Shown piece by piece: positions 1 through 12,394 of a stretch of 64,000 nt of DNA. Each line of letters opens with the position of its first letter. The stretch's first letter is position 1. The stretch covers positions 1,488,001-1,552,000 of the forward strand of contig JAYKYS010000024.1 of the NCBI GenBank assembly GCA_036924285.1, in the 5' to 3' direction. Made by a program: the position numbers and the translations under genes. The notes beneath the pieces are model-generated. The model did not search any database. It was not told where the DNA came from and saw only the letters and a list, made by a program, of their open reading frames with translations. This DNA is from Asterella californica (taxonomy: Eukaryota > Streptophyta > Marchantiopsida > Marchantiales > Aytoniaceae).

Positions 1-1799
1 GGTGATCAGCTGATTTATCAAGGTTCTGCGTCAGGCGTACTCAAGTTCTTAGAAGAGTCAGGGTTCCCATGCCCAGAGTTCACGAATCCTGCTGATCACC
101 TACTGGATGTGATATCACCGCCAGTGCATTACTCCGAAAAGCGCGGCACTATTATGCACGGCACTATTCCCTCTAATGCAGAAAAACTGCGGTCCCACTT
201 TGTTGCCAGTCCGGTATGTATGAACCTTACGCCTTCGCTTTCACCTGAAGTGCAATGGATGAGGCTTGACTGAACGGAAAACAAGTATACAAGCCCGAAT
301 CATGTCGACAATCACAAGCGTCTAAAATTTTAAGAAAAAACCTCTGCATCTAGTTAAGTTATGTAGGGGCCTACGACCCAGTGCCTCTGATTGAGTTAGT
401 AAGATTGATGACAGAAGTCTAGTTTATCAGCAAATTGATTCCCGGGGGACATCAGTTTGCTGATAGTGGGGAGGTGCAAATAAGTTTGAAGTGGCCAGAC
501 GCCCAAAGCTGTTCGTCCATGTTCGTGTTCATCCAGAATGAACCTAGAGTGGAATACAATTTAATTAAGAAGGAAGTTAAGACCTTGGAGTCTACACAGG
601 TGGATCTGGATGAAGGAGCGGAGTATCCCCTCCAGCTGACTCGGGAAGGGATGCCATGGCACCGAGAGTACATGGTGCTCCTGAATCGTGGCATGACGGA
701 GCAAGTTCGCAGAAAGAACCTAGTTATCACGCAGGTGATTCAGAGTGTAGTAACAGCATTGTTGATTGGTGGGGTGTTGTTTCAATTTGGAGATGGCCAG
801 AAGTCCACAGTACGTCGCCAACCTGTGCTTTTCTTCTGTGTTATTACCAAGGTGTTTCTGGCGCGCTGACAGTCATTAACTCCTTTCCAAGCGAGAGGGT
901 CCTTATTTTGAGAGAAAGAGCTGCCGGCATGTACTACTCTTCGGCATATTACATGGCTACGGTGAGCTTTACTTTTTTGTGATATCTATATACAAGCTTC
1001 TTTGAAGAGAACGAGTCTTACGATACAGATATTTACTGCAATGATATGTAGGATGCATTTAATTGTATGCTCGAAACGATACGGCTCTGGGCCATAATGA
1101 TGAAATGACAAAGAAACGAAGGTCTTTTAAGTAGGTGATTAATGGTAACTATTACTCACTTATCAACTGAGACTAGGTAGAATGCAAAGAGTAAGGTTTA
1201 GCTGACGCTGGTAGCAAGCAAGCACACTGTAGGGTTCTGATCTATTCGTTGTTTTCCTCTGAGTGTAGATGTCGGCCGAGCTTCCATTTCAGGTGTTGTC
1301 TCCGATTTTTTTCTTCTGCGTAGTGTATTGGATGGTGGGGTTTCAAAACAAGGCCCACAAGTTTTTCCTTTTCATGTTTTTCATGATCCTTTGTCAACTG
1401 GCTGCAACATCCCTAGCGCTCATGACTTCTGCGATTTGTCGCACCACGGACCTCTCCGTCACGGTGCTGCCAATGTTGCTGGAGATCAACCGTTTGTTTG
1501 GGGGGTTCTTCCTGGATCCTGCCAGGCTTCCCAAATACTTTGTGTGGTTGGATGCTCTCAGCTATGTCAAGTATTGTTACGTTGCCATCTCTCAGAGTGA
1601 ACTCCACGACCTGAAGCTCACTTGCAAACCTACTGAGCTGGATTCACGTGGAAGATGTCAAATCGAGACAGGAGCACAGACGATCAAGAAGTTGGGTCTG
1701 GACTACATCACAATCGCGGAGTGTGCTGCTATACTCCTTCTGTACATTATTGCCGCTCGAGTTTTTGCATACCTCGGGATTCGATACATTAAACACTAG
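1..1799 (+). pseudogene. ABCG (WBC) half-transporter, 3' part, frameshifted copy
   Basis: These are the 3' exons of an ABCG-family half-size ATP-binding cassette transporter, a membrane exporter of lipids or other small molecules that works as a dimer. Exon 1-213 encodes the end of the nucleotide-binding domain and linker (GDQLIYQG, NPADHLLDVISPP) and ends at a GTATGT donor. Exon 537-961 encodes the linker and first membrane helices (RKNLVITQVIQSVVTALLIG, LRERAAGMYYSSAYYMA) and ends at GTGAGC. The last exon, 1269-1799, follows an acceptor TGTAG and encodes the hydrophobic C-terminal half, ending in GIRYIKH. Around 844 one base is missing relative to the copy at 51868-52293, so VINQGVFGAL is shifted out of frame and a TGA follows. 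The rest of the gene lies before the window. One base could also be an assembly error. Confidence 0.88.
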
Positions 1800-3486
1800 A
1801 CGCTTACCAATATTTCAGTCCGTACTTGTATATAATCGGCCTTCAATCACTTCATCAGGCGAGCAGATCATCAGCATGATTCACTTTCCTTCTCCTACGT
1901 GCATGGTTTCTGGATCCTATTGTGGGTGGGAAACAATGAGTTGAGGGTACTGGTAAGAGTTCTTGTCATTCACAATTCTGGTAGTTGCTTCCTGAAAGAG
2001 GGCGGAGACTAGACGGAAAATCAGGTCCAAATTTTGTTAGACTGGCCCAAAAGCTGCACGAAACTAGTAACTCAACATCCTTCGTGCCAGATGGCCCCAC
2101 AACGCTTACCGAAGCAGGCAAGCTACTAAAAGACGGTCACGATCGATGAATTCCCATCAATAGCAAACTTGCAGTAGAATAAACATAAGGAAGCACGTGT
2201 GAATGAATCGATAAGCATGCCATCAAGTCCTCTGCAGTAGATAATGTGCACACCACTTGCTGTCATGGTAATATCTCCACGATTTCAGAAAAGATGGTAC
2301 CTGCTATACTCTGGATTTCAGTCATACGCTGATGATATGGGCTTTTAACACAACAGCAGAAGTGCTGTGGATACAATATCCAGTAGACAGCAAAACACCG
2401 GGTAGTTAGTGAGCGTTGTATTCAATCACATGCAGCAGATATGTATGGTACTCTGATCAGTTACAGACGATTGGGATTTTTATCGTACATGATCGACTGT
2501 ACTGTAGACCCTCGATCTTGTAGATTCGCAAAACCCACAAGATCAAGCATAAACCATATTTAGTCACTGCACGAACGAGAAGTCAAGAGAACCAAGAGCT
2601 ATGCTACCGTAGTACTCATATATTTCAAGTGATAAACCATAACTAGTTCTTAAACCACTCGGGATGAGGACAAATATCCGCAAAGCCATGCCAATCTAAG
2701 CTTGACCAAGAGAGATCGTTTCAGGTTATGCATAAATTCTCGGTATCTCAGTACCCCCTTCCACATGAATACAGACTGTTACAGTAGCTCATCCAGCTAG
2801 CGTATAGATTTCCATAGATTCAAGCCGTCTATTTCAACGTAGAGGCTAGCGGTCATTCGGCAGCGAGTTCCGAGTACTGGGAAGAACTGCATGCCACGAA
2901 GTTATTAAAGTCCTTCTCACCGTTGCAGTCATTCTGCGTTGGACTTCAGCACTGTGGCTGCGCAGTTACGTTCACGCATGAATTTTCCTCGTTTTTCCTC
3001 TGAGCTTTCAGTCTTTCAGAATATTGCAGTTATAGTGCTATACTTTTCACTCCGAATGTTCTAATTAGTGACTGATCAAAATCAGACGCAACTGCCACAC
3101 GGAAACTGAAGGACCGGATTTGACATCAGAAGCCTGTCCAAACTTAAGCAAATATGGACTTCTTACAATCGACTTCCTCTCAGACGTGGAAGATCTTCTA
3201 ATCTACAATTGCTGATGAGGAGAAAACAATCGCTATATAAGTAACTCAGGATATTAAAATGATCAACAGCAATGACGAGCAATACATCTTGCACTCACCT
3301 GTCTCTCCATCTGAATCGGGGTAACAGTGTGCGTCGTCATAGATTCATACAATGATAACTTGATTGAAAACTCACGTCTCATCCTTGTATAAGTACATTC
3401 TTGCACTCCTCCATTTACAGTATAGCTAAACTTGTACATTCTTGCCGTCTTCTAAACTATGCCCAGCTGCTACAGTCGCTTTCTAA
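1800..3486. other. Intergenic stretch between convergent genes
   Basis: This sequence lies between the 3' end of the ABCG gene (+) and the 3' end of the Roco gene (-). No credible coding frame, RNA gene or transposon was seen. It should hold both 3' UTRs and terminators. Positions 3128-3132 (AGAAG) are the intact pre-insertion target of the copia element found in the other duplication copy. Confidence 0.6.
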
Positions 3487-6400
3487 TCAGGATTCTAACA
3501 AAAATTTCTTTCTCCCATCTGCCACGCACGACTCACATAGCCAGCCAAATGGATCATTGCTATTTCTGTATCTCACTATATGAAGTTTAAACCATTTGGC
3601 GCAATTATCATCGGTAAGCTTTGGGGCTAAGTAATCTCTTAAATAACACCAACATTCTTCAGCATACCTGTGGTCTAATGGAACATTTTCATTCAGTTGC
3701 GGTTTCAGTTTTTCAAGGACAATATTTGCAGTAGCCGCAGATACTCCAACGGAAACTCCTGTTGTGAGATCCGAAATTTCGGTAACCACGCTGCCTAAAC
3801 CCGCCGTGACTTGAGCTCCGACTTTGAGAAGGAACCATATCATCTTCAGTGAAAGCTTGGAGAACATTCTTATCGACTTGGAAAATTTACCATCCTTGTC
3901 TAAGCACAGCTCCAACCCTTCTTGGTTCTCGACAAAATGTGGTCGATGCCTTGCTTCGCACATGAAGTGAAGGCGAACTGCTTCGGCATGAATCACGACC
4001 GCTTTCAGCTGGTGCTTCTTGCTTACATCTTTCTTACTGGCGAAGTAAGGACGTCGGGGATGCTTGTGATTCTCCTTTGACTTCATGAATCCAATGATGG
4101 TGTCCACCTTGGAAGTCATATCCGCCATAAGCGCATGCATGTTGTCGAGGTTTGGCTTAAAATTCTTCAATTCATCTTTCACTTCTTGAAAACCTTTCAT
4201 CATTCCTGCGTGTAGGCACTGAATGTCTCCCCCCATCTGTTCTTGGCGATGAAGTACTTCTTGAAGTATTTCCTTGTTTCCAACTGGCGAACCTGAATCG
4301 TATTTCGCCTCGAGACTCGCAGCTGACGATGATTTCCCAATCAAAGGTGGAACGTCGTTCGCTGCATCATCGTTCGCTGCATCATGTAATCGACTTGAAA
4401 CTTTAATTAGTTCTCGCAGGTCTTTCGCGAGATCGTCGTGATTCTTCTTGACCACCATAAGAACGTCTCTAACATCCTCCGATGAGAGGAGTGTTTTTGC
4501 TTGTTCACCTTCAGACTGCAAACTGAAATCTTTGTTGTCAGAGATGATTGATGGCCATGTATGCTTATAGCCAGACAAGAACTCATCACTGACATTGCCA
4601 CTTCGAGCTCGATCTTCTACGTCAGCCTGAAAGAGTCTTTTCAGATCCTGTATCAACACAGCCTGCTTTTCTCTGAACACACGAGGTGTCAATAGTTTCA
4701 CACACTTCGTTCGAAGCAATGCAACAACAAGCTGCACACCAGGACACCCCTTATCGGAAGCGCAAAATTCGATCAGACTCTTGATGACGTGCTTGTAAAC
4801 ATAGCCCATAGCCCAGTCTCGGGACGCGTGATCCGAGAATTCTACCATGACATCGATATGGTTCTGTGCAGATTCATCAATCTCCACAAATATCAAGAGA
4901 CCATTCACTCGAATCTCCACATGATAACGCGAAACTATGAAGTTGCTGTTAAGTACTCCCAGACCTTCCATCTGCTTTCGAAGGTGTATCTAAATTCCAA
5001 GAAGAAAAAGAAGTAAACATAAGTCCATATATTGTTACCATTAAACAGGTTTAAATTTGAAAATGAGATGTAACAAGATTCATGATGTCCTGTCCTCAAC
5101 AGGAAAGCGATGAAATGATCAAATGATGATTTAAATTACATAGCGACACTATTAACTTTATGTATATGTAACCTTCCATGATGTATACGTAACATTACTA
5201 TACGAGAGTAGCGACACTATTAACTTTATGTATATGTAACCTTCCATGATGTATACGTAACATTACTATACGAGAGTAAAAGTAATTAAAACAAGGAAAC
5301 AACTCAAAGTATTGTTGTTGAAACTTACTTGGTATCTGGGATAAAATGCTGCACTGAATGAAGTCCTCTCCTGATCATGACATTGTACTCGGAATCCAAA
5401 ATACTCTGATGCTTCACCGGATCCAGCAAGTTCTTCGCTCCACTTAAGTCTGTCGATCGTCCTCCTCCCTGAAGCACTTGCTTTCTCTCCAAGGAAAGCT
5501 TTCGGCATGAAATATCTGGTGACACCGTCATAATCGAACTCGTGGCAAAGTTCCATTTCTATCAAGAGCTTTTTCACCGTTCTCTCGTCTACCTTCATCT
5601 TCATCTTCTTCTGGACATTCTGTATCAGAGTAGATAATCTTTGCAGATCAACAAAACCATCCGACAGTGTACTTTCCAGCGAATCACTACTCAATGTTGT
5701 CGAAGCGCGCGTCTTTTTCAATGATGTCCAAGCGCGCCTCTTTGACTGATGTTTCTCATCCCGAAGTTTGGAATGGATGAGTTCTCCCAAAAGGTTTTGT
5801 GATAACCAGTTAGGTTGCACCACTATCAACTTTTCTGTACTCTCCTGTTTAGAAGCATCATCAGCTTGGAGAAGTGCACCTGGCGTCATACAAATAGCAC
5901 CCACATCGTGCATGTTTGAAGCCACCGCATGTAGTACCCTCCTCCCTTCATCATCTGTATGTTCGAATCTGCTGAGTTCTTCATGGTTCGAGCAAAACTC
6001 ATAGAACTCTGCACAAGTCCAGATCGGTGAATCCTTGACTACGTCTGGCAGTTTCATCAACCGCGAGGCTAAATCAGAACAAGCCCTTGGGACTCTAGGT
6101 GCTTTTGTTCTGAGTAGTTCCGTCATACGATGACGAACAACATCAAGAATGGGTTGTACATCCTCCACTATTGTTGCATCAACGTGACGTAGAAAGAGAG
6201 GATCCTTGTCCGTACCAACGTCAGCTTGGGGGCATAGCTCTATAGCTACAACATCACGGAATTTCTCTCTCAGACCTTTCACAGTCCTTTCAAATTCTTC
6301 TATAACTAATTCGACTGGACCTTTATGACAATCCTTGTGCGTAATGATTACCAACACTTGTGGACGAATGTGTCCTGTAATCTGAGTGTTTGATACGATA

Positions 6401-9400
6401 AAACGGAGCCACGACATCAATTCATCACGAAAGGCTTTTTGCACATCGTGTTTGAACTTTCCGCTCGTCCCATGTCCTTGGAATGGACTGAAAGCAAAGA
6501 CGAATAGGCAAGCATGACTGATCCTAGGAAACAGTATACTTTGAAGAGCTCGAAAGACTTCTTGCCCTGCCAAGTCCCAGATGGAAATGGTGACAAAATT
6601 ATCCTCATACAAAAATTCCACTTCGATTCCCCTTGTTCTCCCGAAACGAGATTTAACTCCTTCGATCAACCTTCGGGGAAAAGATTTAGAGTTGCTCTCC
6701 CTCGACATAATTTTCATCATCGTTGCTTTCAACCTCGTCTTCCCTATAGTCAGCATAAACAATCAATATGTCAAACAATATATCGAAACAATAAATGAAA
6801 TCAATTAAATTTAAACAGGATGACAAACTGTAAACTGGCTTATAGTTTGTTACCGTTACCGTGGCTTTAAGAAGCTAAGAAATTTTCATACAGACTGAAT
6901 AGACATTCATATCAGAATGAAATATCACCATTTCAGTTTATAATAGAGTTGTAAATTACAACCCTAATATAAACTAAAAGACTGATAATATCTTCTTGGA
7001 TATTAATATTGTTGTAAAGCTCCCTCAGAGGAAAAGATGAAAGAGTTTCAGCTATATCCGTAAAGATATTCGAAAAGAAAATGTCAGGTACAAAAGTAGA
7101 ACAAGTTTACAACTTTTTAAACAACAAAACTTTTTCCATAAACACACACAATATAATTTCACGAGAGATTTAAGGATGACAATGAAATATATCGTCCAAT
7201 TTGTTTTTAGCATACACTAAGTGATAACTCGGCGACAAGCTCCTTTCTGTGATTGGTTGTAGCAACAAGTGATACAACCTAAGGATATATAAGATTGATT
7301 AGAAGTGATAAGATACCATCACATTAAGTTCCTTGTAAGAATCTAAATCATATGCATATAATAATTCAAGCTTTAGGATCAGTCAACATAAAGTAGAGGA
7401 AATTGAACATCCAATCTACTAGAAACATCTGACCACAAAGAATAAAGAGAAACTTGGGAATTTGTAATAGAGAATCTTTTGTTCAAGCTAATTATGAAGT
7501 TCATCCAAGGCGCATTCCTTTGTCCTTATTTGATCCACCAACAAACTTGAGATTCCATCCCAAAATTAGTAATTACAAATTTCAATATATTTAATTAATT
7601 TCTATAAGAAAAAACAAACAAAGTATTAATCCAAATGGTGCACACTTCAAAGAACGTGCTCCACACTTCCACTGGCTAAACAAGCTTGGCATGAATACTT
7701 ATTCTAGTCTGGTTCTACAATATAATTTAGTATTCTAATAGCACAATATGAGTATCAATCCCATGAAACAGTTTACCGGAACTAGAAATAAAGATTTTGC
7801 TAAGTCAAAATACATTATATTGAACGTTTTTTGTACAATGCTGTAATGTGTTTTTGTTATTTTCTAATACCTATAGTAGGCACAAGCTTAAACCTTGCAT
7901 ATACAATGATCATCATTTTTCCTTCCAGATATGTCACAGTACCTATGGTTATTATATATCAGATACATTCATTCTCTCTTGTCAGGTTTAATTATGGTTA
8001 CTATATATCAGATACATTCATTCCCTCTTTCCGGGTCTAATAACAAGTAATGGTGAGCTCATACGAAATATATTTGAACATGAGAGGAAAGATTTCTGAA
8101 TAGAGTTTACAGAATTTTCTCGATTATAAGGTCTATGAGCGGATGAAAGACTTGATGGAAAAACCTTAACACCCAAACTCACCCCAAAGAAAAAGAATAA
8201 ATATAATTAAGGTTTAAAAATGCATGGACATCCGATCGGCAAATTTGAAAAATGGTGGAGAAATTACAAGGAGGTTTATATTGCAGCGAGAAACTGCTAA
8301 CTCTCATGAACGGTCCCACAAACGGTTATCTCCAGACGTATCCACATCTTGCAAATTATGACCCAAACTTGAAGGGAACGAGGGCATTGTGTTAGAAAGT
8401 GATGTCTGAAACGTCTGACTTTAATAGAGTGATTTTCAGATATATATATCTAGAAAGATATCAAAACGAAAAATATGAGTGTACAAGTTATTCTAGATTA
8501 GAAATTCTGTACTAAAACATTATATAAGGTGGAGGTCAAACTCTTGATGATGGATAGCATACTATAGTCCCCTTCCATGTCTTTTACACCATACCATCAT
8601 TCATTGCTTCTCATTGTTTCTAGTGTAGAAGGGAGAATGAGTGATTGAACAAACAAATAAACAAAAAGGAGTTAACAAAACAGATCAAGACTTTAAGAAC
8701 TAGAAAGTGAGCAACATCAAAAGCTTTCTAATTAATACATTCAATCTCGTTCGATCTATTCGTTTATGGCTATTTTTTACTATTTTAACTTTATTTATTT
8801 CTTGTACCTTCTAGCTCTCAAAGTATACCCTAAGAAAAGTGAATAGCAACTTGAATGACATGCAAGCTCACAAGTTGAGAGTGATGAAGTTTACCTGCAA
8901 ATGGTTCTCCACATAGGAACACCCGACCTGCCTTCGCTCTGTGGAATGTCAATTCTACGTCTTCAAAGATCAAGATGTAGTCCGCCTGCTTCGTGTTTCT
9001 TCTCAGCGCTTCATTGATGAGAGCGCTCTTTCCATCTCTCTCCCATTTTGTACCTCTTACATCTATCCTCTCTAGAAAGAAGTTCACCTGGAGTAGATCC
9101 ATCATATCCCTGAAGTTATCATCATTCAGATCATCCGAATCACAGAGATCCAAATCTCTAATAGATGTATTTCTACGCAGATTAGAGAAAAGGTTCTTCC
9201 ATCCGTCCTTAGAACTGCTTTTACCCTCATTTATCTCCAAGCTCTCCACTGAGGAGTTGGAACCCAACTTGTCTACAAAGGATGTAAAGTTCTGGGTGCC
9301 TACATCGACATAACGGATGGTTAATTTTTTTAACCAGGTAGAAGTTCCCGTACAACTGACGGCTCTTTCTAGGAAGACAAGCTCCGGATGAGAAGAGGAT

Positions 9401-10581
9401 GAGTCAAGAATAGTAAGCAAAAGATGTACAAGTAATAGAGAGTTTTTTTGACTAGCTTCCCACATTTCTGTAAGACCATTCTCCATTGCTTCCATCTCTT
9501 GTTCTAACCATTCATTGTTGCGAATACTAATCTGGAATTCAAGTAATGTAGGTCGATGCAGAAGACTTCTTCCTATGTTTTTCCACTCATCTAGGCTAAA
9601 GTGAAAAAAATCCGCATGGTTAAGGAAATCCGCATAGTTCACAATTGAAATAGAGGTGATGTTGCCACCTATAAGACTAACCAATCCTTGTGCTGTTATT
9701 CCTTCCGAACTATCCACGAGCACTAGATGTTCTAGAACGGGATATGAGCATGTGACACTGTATGCTTCCACAAGAACATGTATCAGTTCCTCCTCTATGC
9801 TTTGCACGTGAAAGTTCTTCAAATGAGCAGGACCCTTCAGTGCACGTGACAGAGCTTCTTTAGCATCTCCGTCTAATCGGGGTACATTATCCAAGTGGAG
9901 GTATTCCAGATAGGGTGCACAAGATATGATTTCTGCCACAGAAAGCATAACGCTTCCTTCAACACCCTCTCCATCAAAGTAGATATATCTCAACCTATGA
10001 TGTTATTTTGGTCGGAGACCGGAGGCGATTTCCGCGACCAACTTTGCTCTTATTCCCTGTTTGCCTCCAAGATTTAACTCTTGGAGGTTAAGAGATCGAT
10101 TGATAAGTTTCTGGAACTGAGGGCCAATCAGCGCTTCTTCCTCTGCAGACTCGAGCAAACTTTTTATCTGAATGTCTTCCAACTGAGCGGTAGCTTGGAA
10201 GTGTATCAGAAAAGCTTCCCATTCCTTCACAGACAATTGCCACGTTGCCATCCAAGAAGTAGAGAAATTCTTTAGAGAGTTGCAGGTACCCAGTGCTTCT
10301 AACACCATTAGTCGCACCTCCGTGCGTCTACGACTTTCTCGCCCTCCCCGTCTGAAGAAATCACCATACTTTTTGTCCTCTAACTCTGGCAAATAGTGCA
10401 CGGGTTCTTCACCGGGACTCAAATTCCCCCCAAGACGACGCAACAAATCCTGAAGCGCTTGAGGAAGCGGAAGCTGTGAGTCGGCTGCCTCTGTTTCTGT
10501 CTCCTGACTAACCTTCTCACGAAGGCTCTCCGCAGCTCCACTTTCCACCTGAAGCACCTCCACTCCATCTCTGTGCTCCAT
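3487..10581 (-). CDS. TORNADO1-like LRR-ROC-COR (Roco) protein, one in-frame stop
   Basis: This is a Roco-family GTPase gene, a class to which plant TORNADO1 belongs. Three exons join in phase: 10581-8895, 6743-5329 and 4989-3487, together 1,535 codons. Exon 1 carries leucine-rich repeats (LNLQELNLGG, LEYLHLDNVP, IRDLDLCDSDD) and ends inside the P-loop CGEPFAGK (about residues 557-564). Exon 2 completes the ROC domain with DLAGQE (about 619) and THKD (about 697), followed by a COR region (VVQPNWLSQNLLGELI). Exon 3 has a predicted helical, coiled-coil-like stretch (about 1274-1340) and a C-terminus of unknown fold. Splice sites are GTAAAC/CTATAG and GTAAGT/TTTAG. The ATG at 10581 is the first after an in-frame TGA. 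Codon 193 (10003-10005) is TAA with the LRR frame open on both sides, so the gene is either a young pseudogene or carries a sequence error. Confidence 0.88.
4990..5328 (-). other. Roco intron 2 with 68-bp tandem repeat
   Basis: On the - strand the intron begins GTAAGT after the glutamine codon of YPRYQ and ends in a pyrimidine-rich run before TTTAG. Splicing keeps phase 0 and joins PRYQ to IHLRKQ. Inside it are two identical 68-bp units, 5141-5208 and 5209-5276. The same two units occur in the duplicated gene at 61562-61697. Confidence 0.85.
5141..5276. repeat. 68-bp direct tandem repeat, two units
   Basis: The units 5141-5208 and 5209-5276 are identical, begin TAGCGACACTATTAAC and abut without a spacer. 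Both copies of the larger duplication carry the pair, so it predates that duplication or was homogenised with it. Confidence 0.95.
6744..8894 (-). other. Roco intron 1, splitting the P-loop codons
   Basis: This 2,151-bp AT-rich intron runs from the donor GTAAAC (after GCAG at 8895) to the acceptor CTATAG (before GGAAGACG at 6743). It interrupts the glycine codon of the FAGK part of the nucleotide-binding loop. No second gene is visible inside it. An imperfect repeat around 7940-8030 (GGTTATTATATATCAGATAC / GGTTACTATATATCAGATAC) is present. Confidence 0.82.
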
Positions 10582-10781
10582 ACTCCGACTCCAAGCTTCT
10601 AGATCTGCTTGGAAGCTATTTTCATGAGCACGATGAAGATGACAATCGAATCATAATTAAAGTATGACCTGCACATATTCAGGGATCTAATTAGAGATGG
10701 TCCTCATGATCATAAACGAAGATTCATGATGTTCCACCAGTTGACGTCAAGAACTAGAGAGAATGTTTACTGTAAACTTAC

Positions 10782-12394
10782 TCGTTGTTTGGTGAGCTTC
10801 AAGGGAAGAAGTTTCTACTCCTGGATCGACGATGAGCTTCAGAGGATTGCAGTGGCGAGAAAGTTGTTGAGGTTGACGTTGAGATGGTCAAACTAGAACT
10901 TCAGAACGTCTCCATAGTTGCAGGCGCTCTTTCCACCTTGGCAGACTCGCATGGGAGCTGAATCTGTAATGATCATAAAACGAATATTCACACGTCAATT
11001 TGATAGACTCACCAATAGAAAGAGTACAGTTTTAAGTGATTGCAAGAAAGGATTTGGTATTCACGGCAATTATAGAGCACTCAGAATGTTCAGCTCTGTG
11101 TTCTTTTACACCACAACTCTGAAACCCATGTATAGAAACTTGCTGTCAAGAAACTGGTTTTCACTTGGGAGGAGGAACTGCTGAACTATATACAAAAGAG
11201 AAGGGATCCGAAATTAGATTCTAAAGTCTTCCACTAATATTTGAATACATCATTGTTGTTCGAATGTTTATAGATACAACCGTTGTAAAAACCAGTGCAC
11301 CACCTGTCACTCTAAAAGCACTCTCTGCTTTTAGAGTAACCGAAGTAAGGGTAGGTAGAAAAACCTCATAGATAGATCAAAAGATTACAGACTTCAGTTG
11401 TGATATTTTTAACTTAGCATGTGACCCAAAAGACACTAATATATATATTTTTCTTGTTGTCTAAAAGACACGAGGTTAGACAATATATAGCTTTGAAATT
11501 TTTGTTCTTGCAAAAAACTTAAAATTCTAGACTTTCTATATTTTCCCGTTGAATACCAGGCTCTGCAGCTAGAGCAGGCATCATTTGGAGAAAAACAGTT
11601 TAAAAGCAGGACAATGTCAACTGACTGGAAGGTCCATACGAGCTGGAAAGCATCTCCCTGACAATTCCGGATTATAATCTCCATAAAAGTTCTTCACAAA
11701 TTCAAATCTGTAATTAATCAAATGAAATTTAGGATGTCTCTATTAGTGGTGGATTGAAATCAACAGAAACAAATGAGCATGCTTCAGTGAAGCATAGAGA
11801 TTCAACATCATGTTGTTTCTATTTGAAACGATGAGAAAAGAATTCCAGTTTTATGATGCATAGACTTACCCGTTATGTTGATGAAGTTCAAGTAAAAAGT
11901 TTGTAGCTTCTAGATCCCCGATGAACTTGATAGATATAGGGTGAAGGGCAAAACCCCTGCAGAATGTTGTTGAAGGTGGTCAAGTTAAGTAATTAAAGCT
12001 TTTGTTCACCAACAGGAGATATTTGCCCTTCTAGAGAAAGTGAAGAGTGGATTTCAGCAACGCTCTTTTGTCTTGCATGACAGACTAGCATGAATGTGAA
12101 AACATGAGACACATGCACGGACTGCAATGACATACAGGAGAATGAATCATGATCGGATACAGGATAAAGATGTAACAGTTGATACACTCACATTGTGAGC
12201 TAAAAGAACTGAAGTCGGTTAGTTGATTAAAGATCCAAGCGCTTTCACGGGTAAACTTGGTAAGAAGTTGACACTCACAATAAACTTAGCCAAAATCCTT
12301 GCAGCTTCAAATTCTGAGAGACTGAAGAGATGATCTCGGCAAGGCTCCCTGTCCTAAACGGTAGTCTGGCATGACTGTGATAACATAACAGGGA
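10782..12394 (-). other. Candidate repeated 5' leader exons of the Roco gene
   Basis: Upstream of the coding exon (acceptor TGCAG, exon start near 10668), three segments are bounded by good - strand splice signals. They are 10963-10782 (ATTACAG to GTAAGT), 12121-11870 (ATTGCAG to GTAAGT) and 12394-12279 (ATTGCAG to GTGAGT). The three share a diverged core (CATGC, AGTCTG/AGACT, and GAAAGAGCG or similar) and adjoining intron sequence, so they look like duplicated noncoding exons. None keeps a long frame. Whether all are used, or used alternatively, cannot be told from sequence. The third is also present at about 34594-34491 in the second D2 copy. Confidence 0.45.

Larger units (their letters stand above)
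1..7579. repeat. Segmental duplication D1, left copy
   Basis: This block recurs in the same orientation at 51308-64000. The alignment offset drifts from 51307 to 51322 up to position 3132, and is a constant 56421 from 3133 onward because a 5.1-kb copia element sits in the other copy. By eye the part right of 3133 differs at about eight sites in 4.4 kb. The part left of it differs at roughly 1-2% of sites, plus small indels and an 18-bp block (about 3000-3017) missing from the right copy. Both ends of the homology lie outside the window, so the full unit is longer. It carries the 3' part of an ABCG gene and the 3' half of a Roco gene. A real tandem duplication or a mis-assembled allele could both give this picture. 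Confidence 0.95.

Noticed and set aside
435..869. 144-codon frame starting MIPGGHQ as a separate gene
   Set aside because: Its first 34 codons are intron read-through; the real content is the ABCG exon starting at 537.
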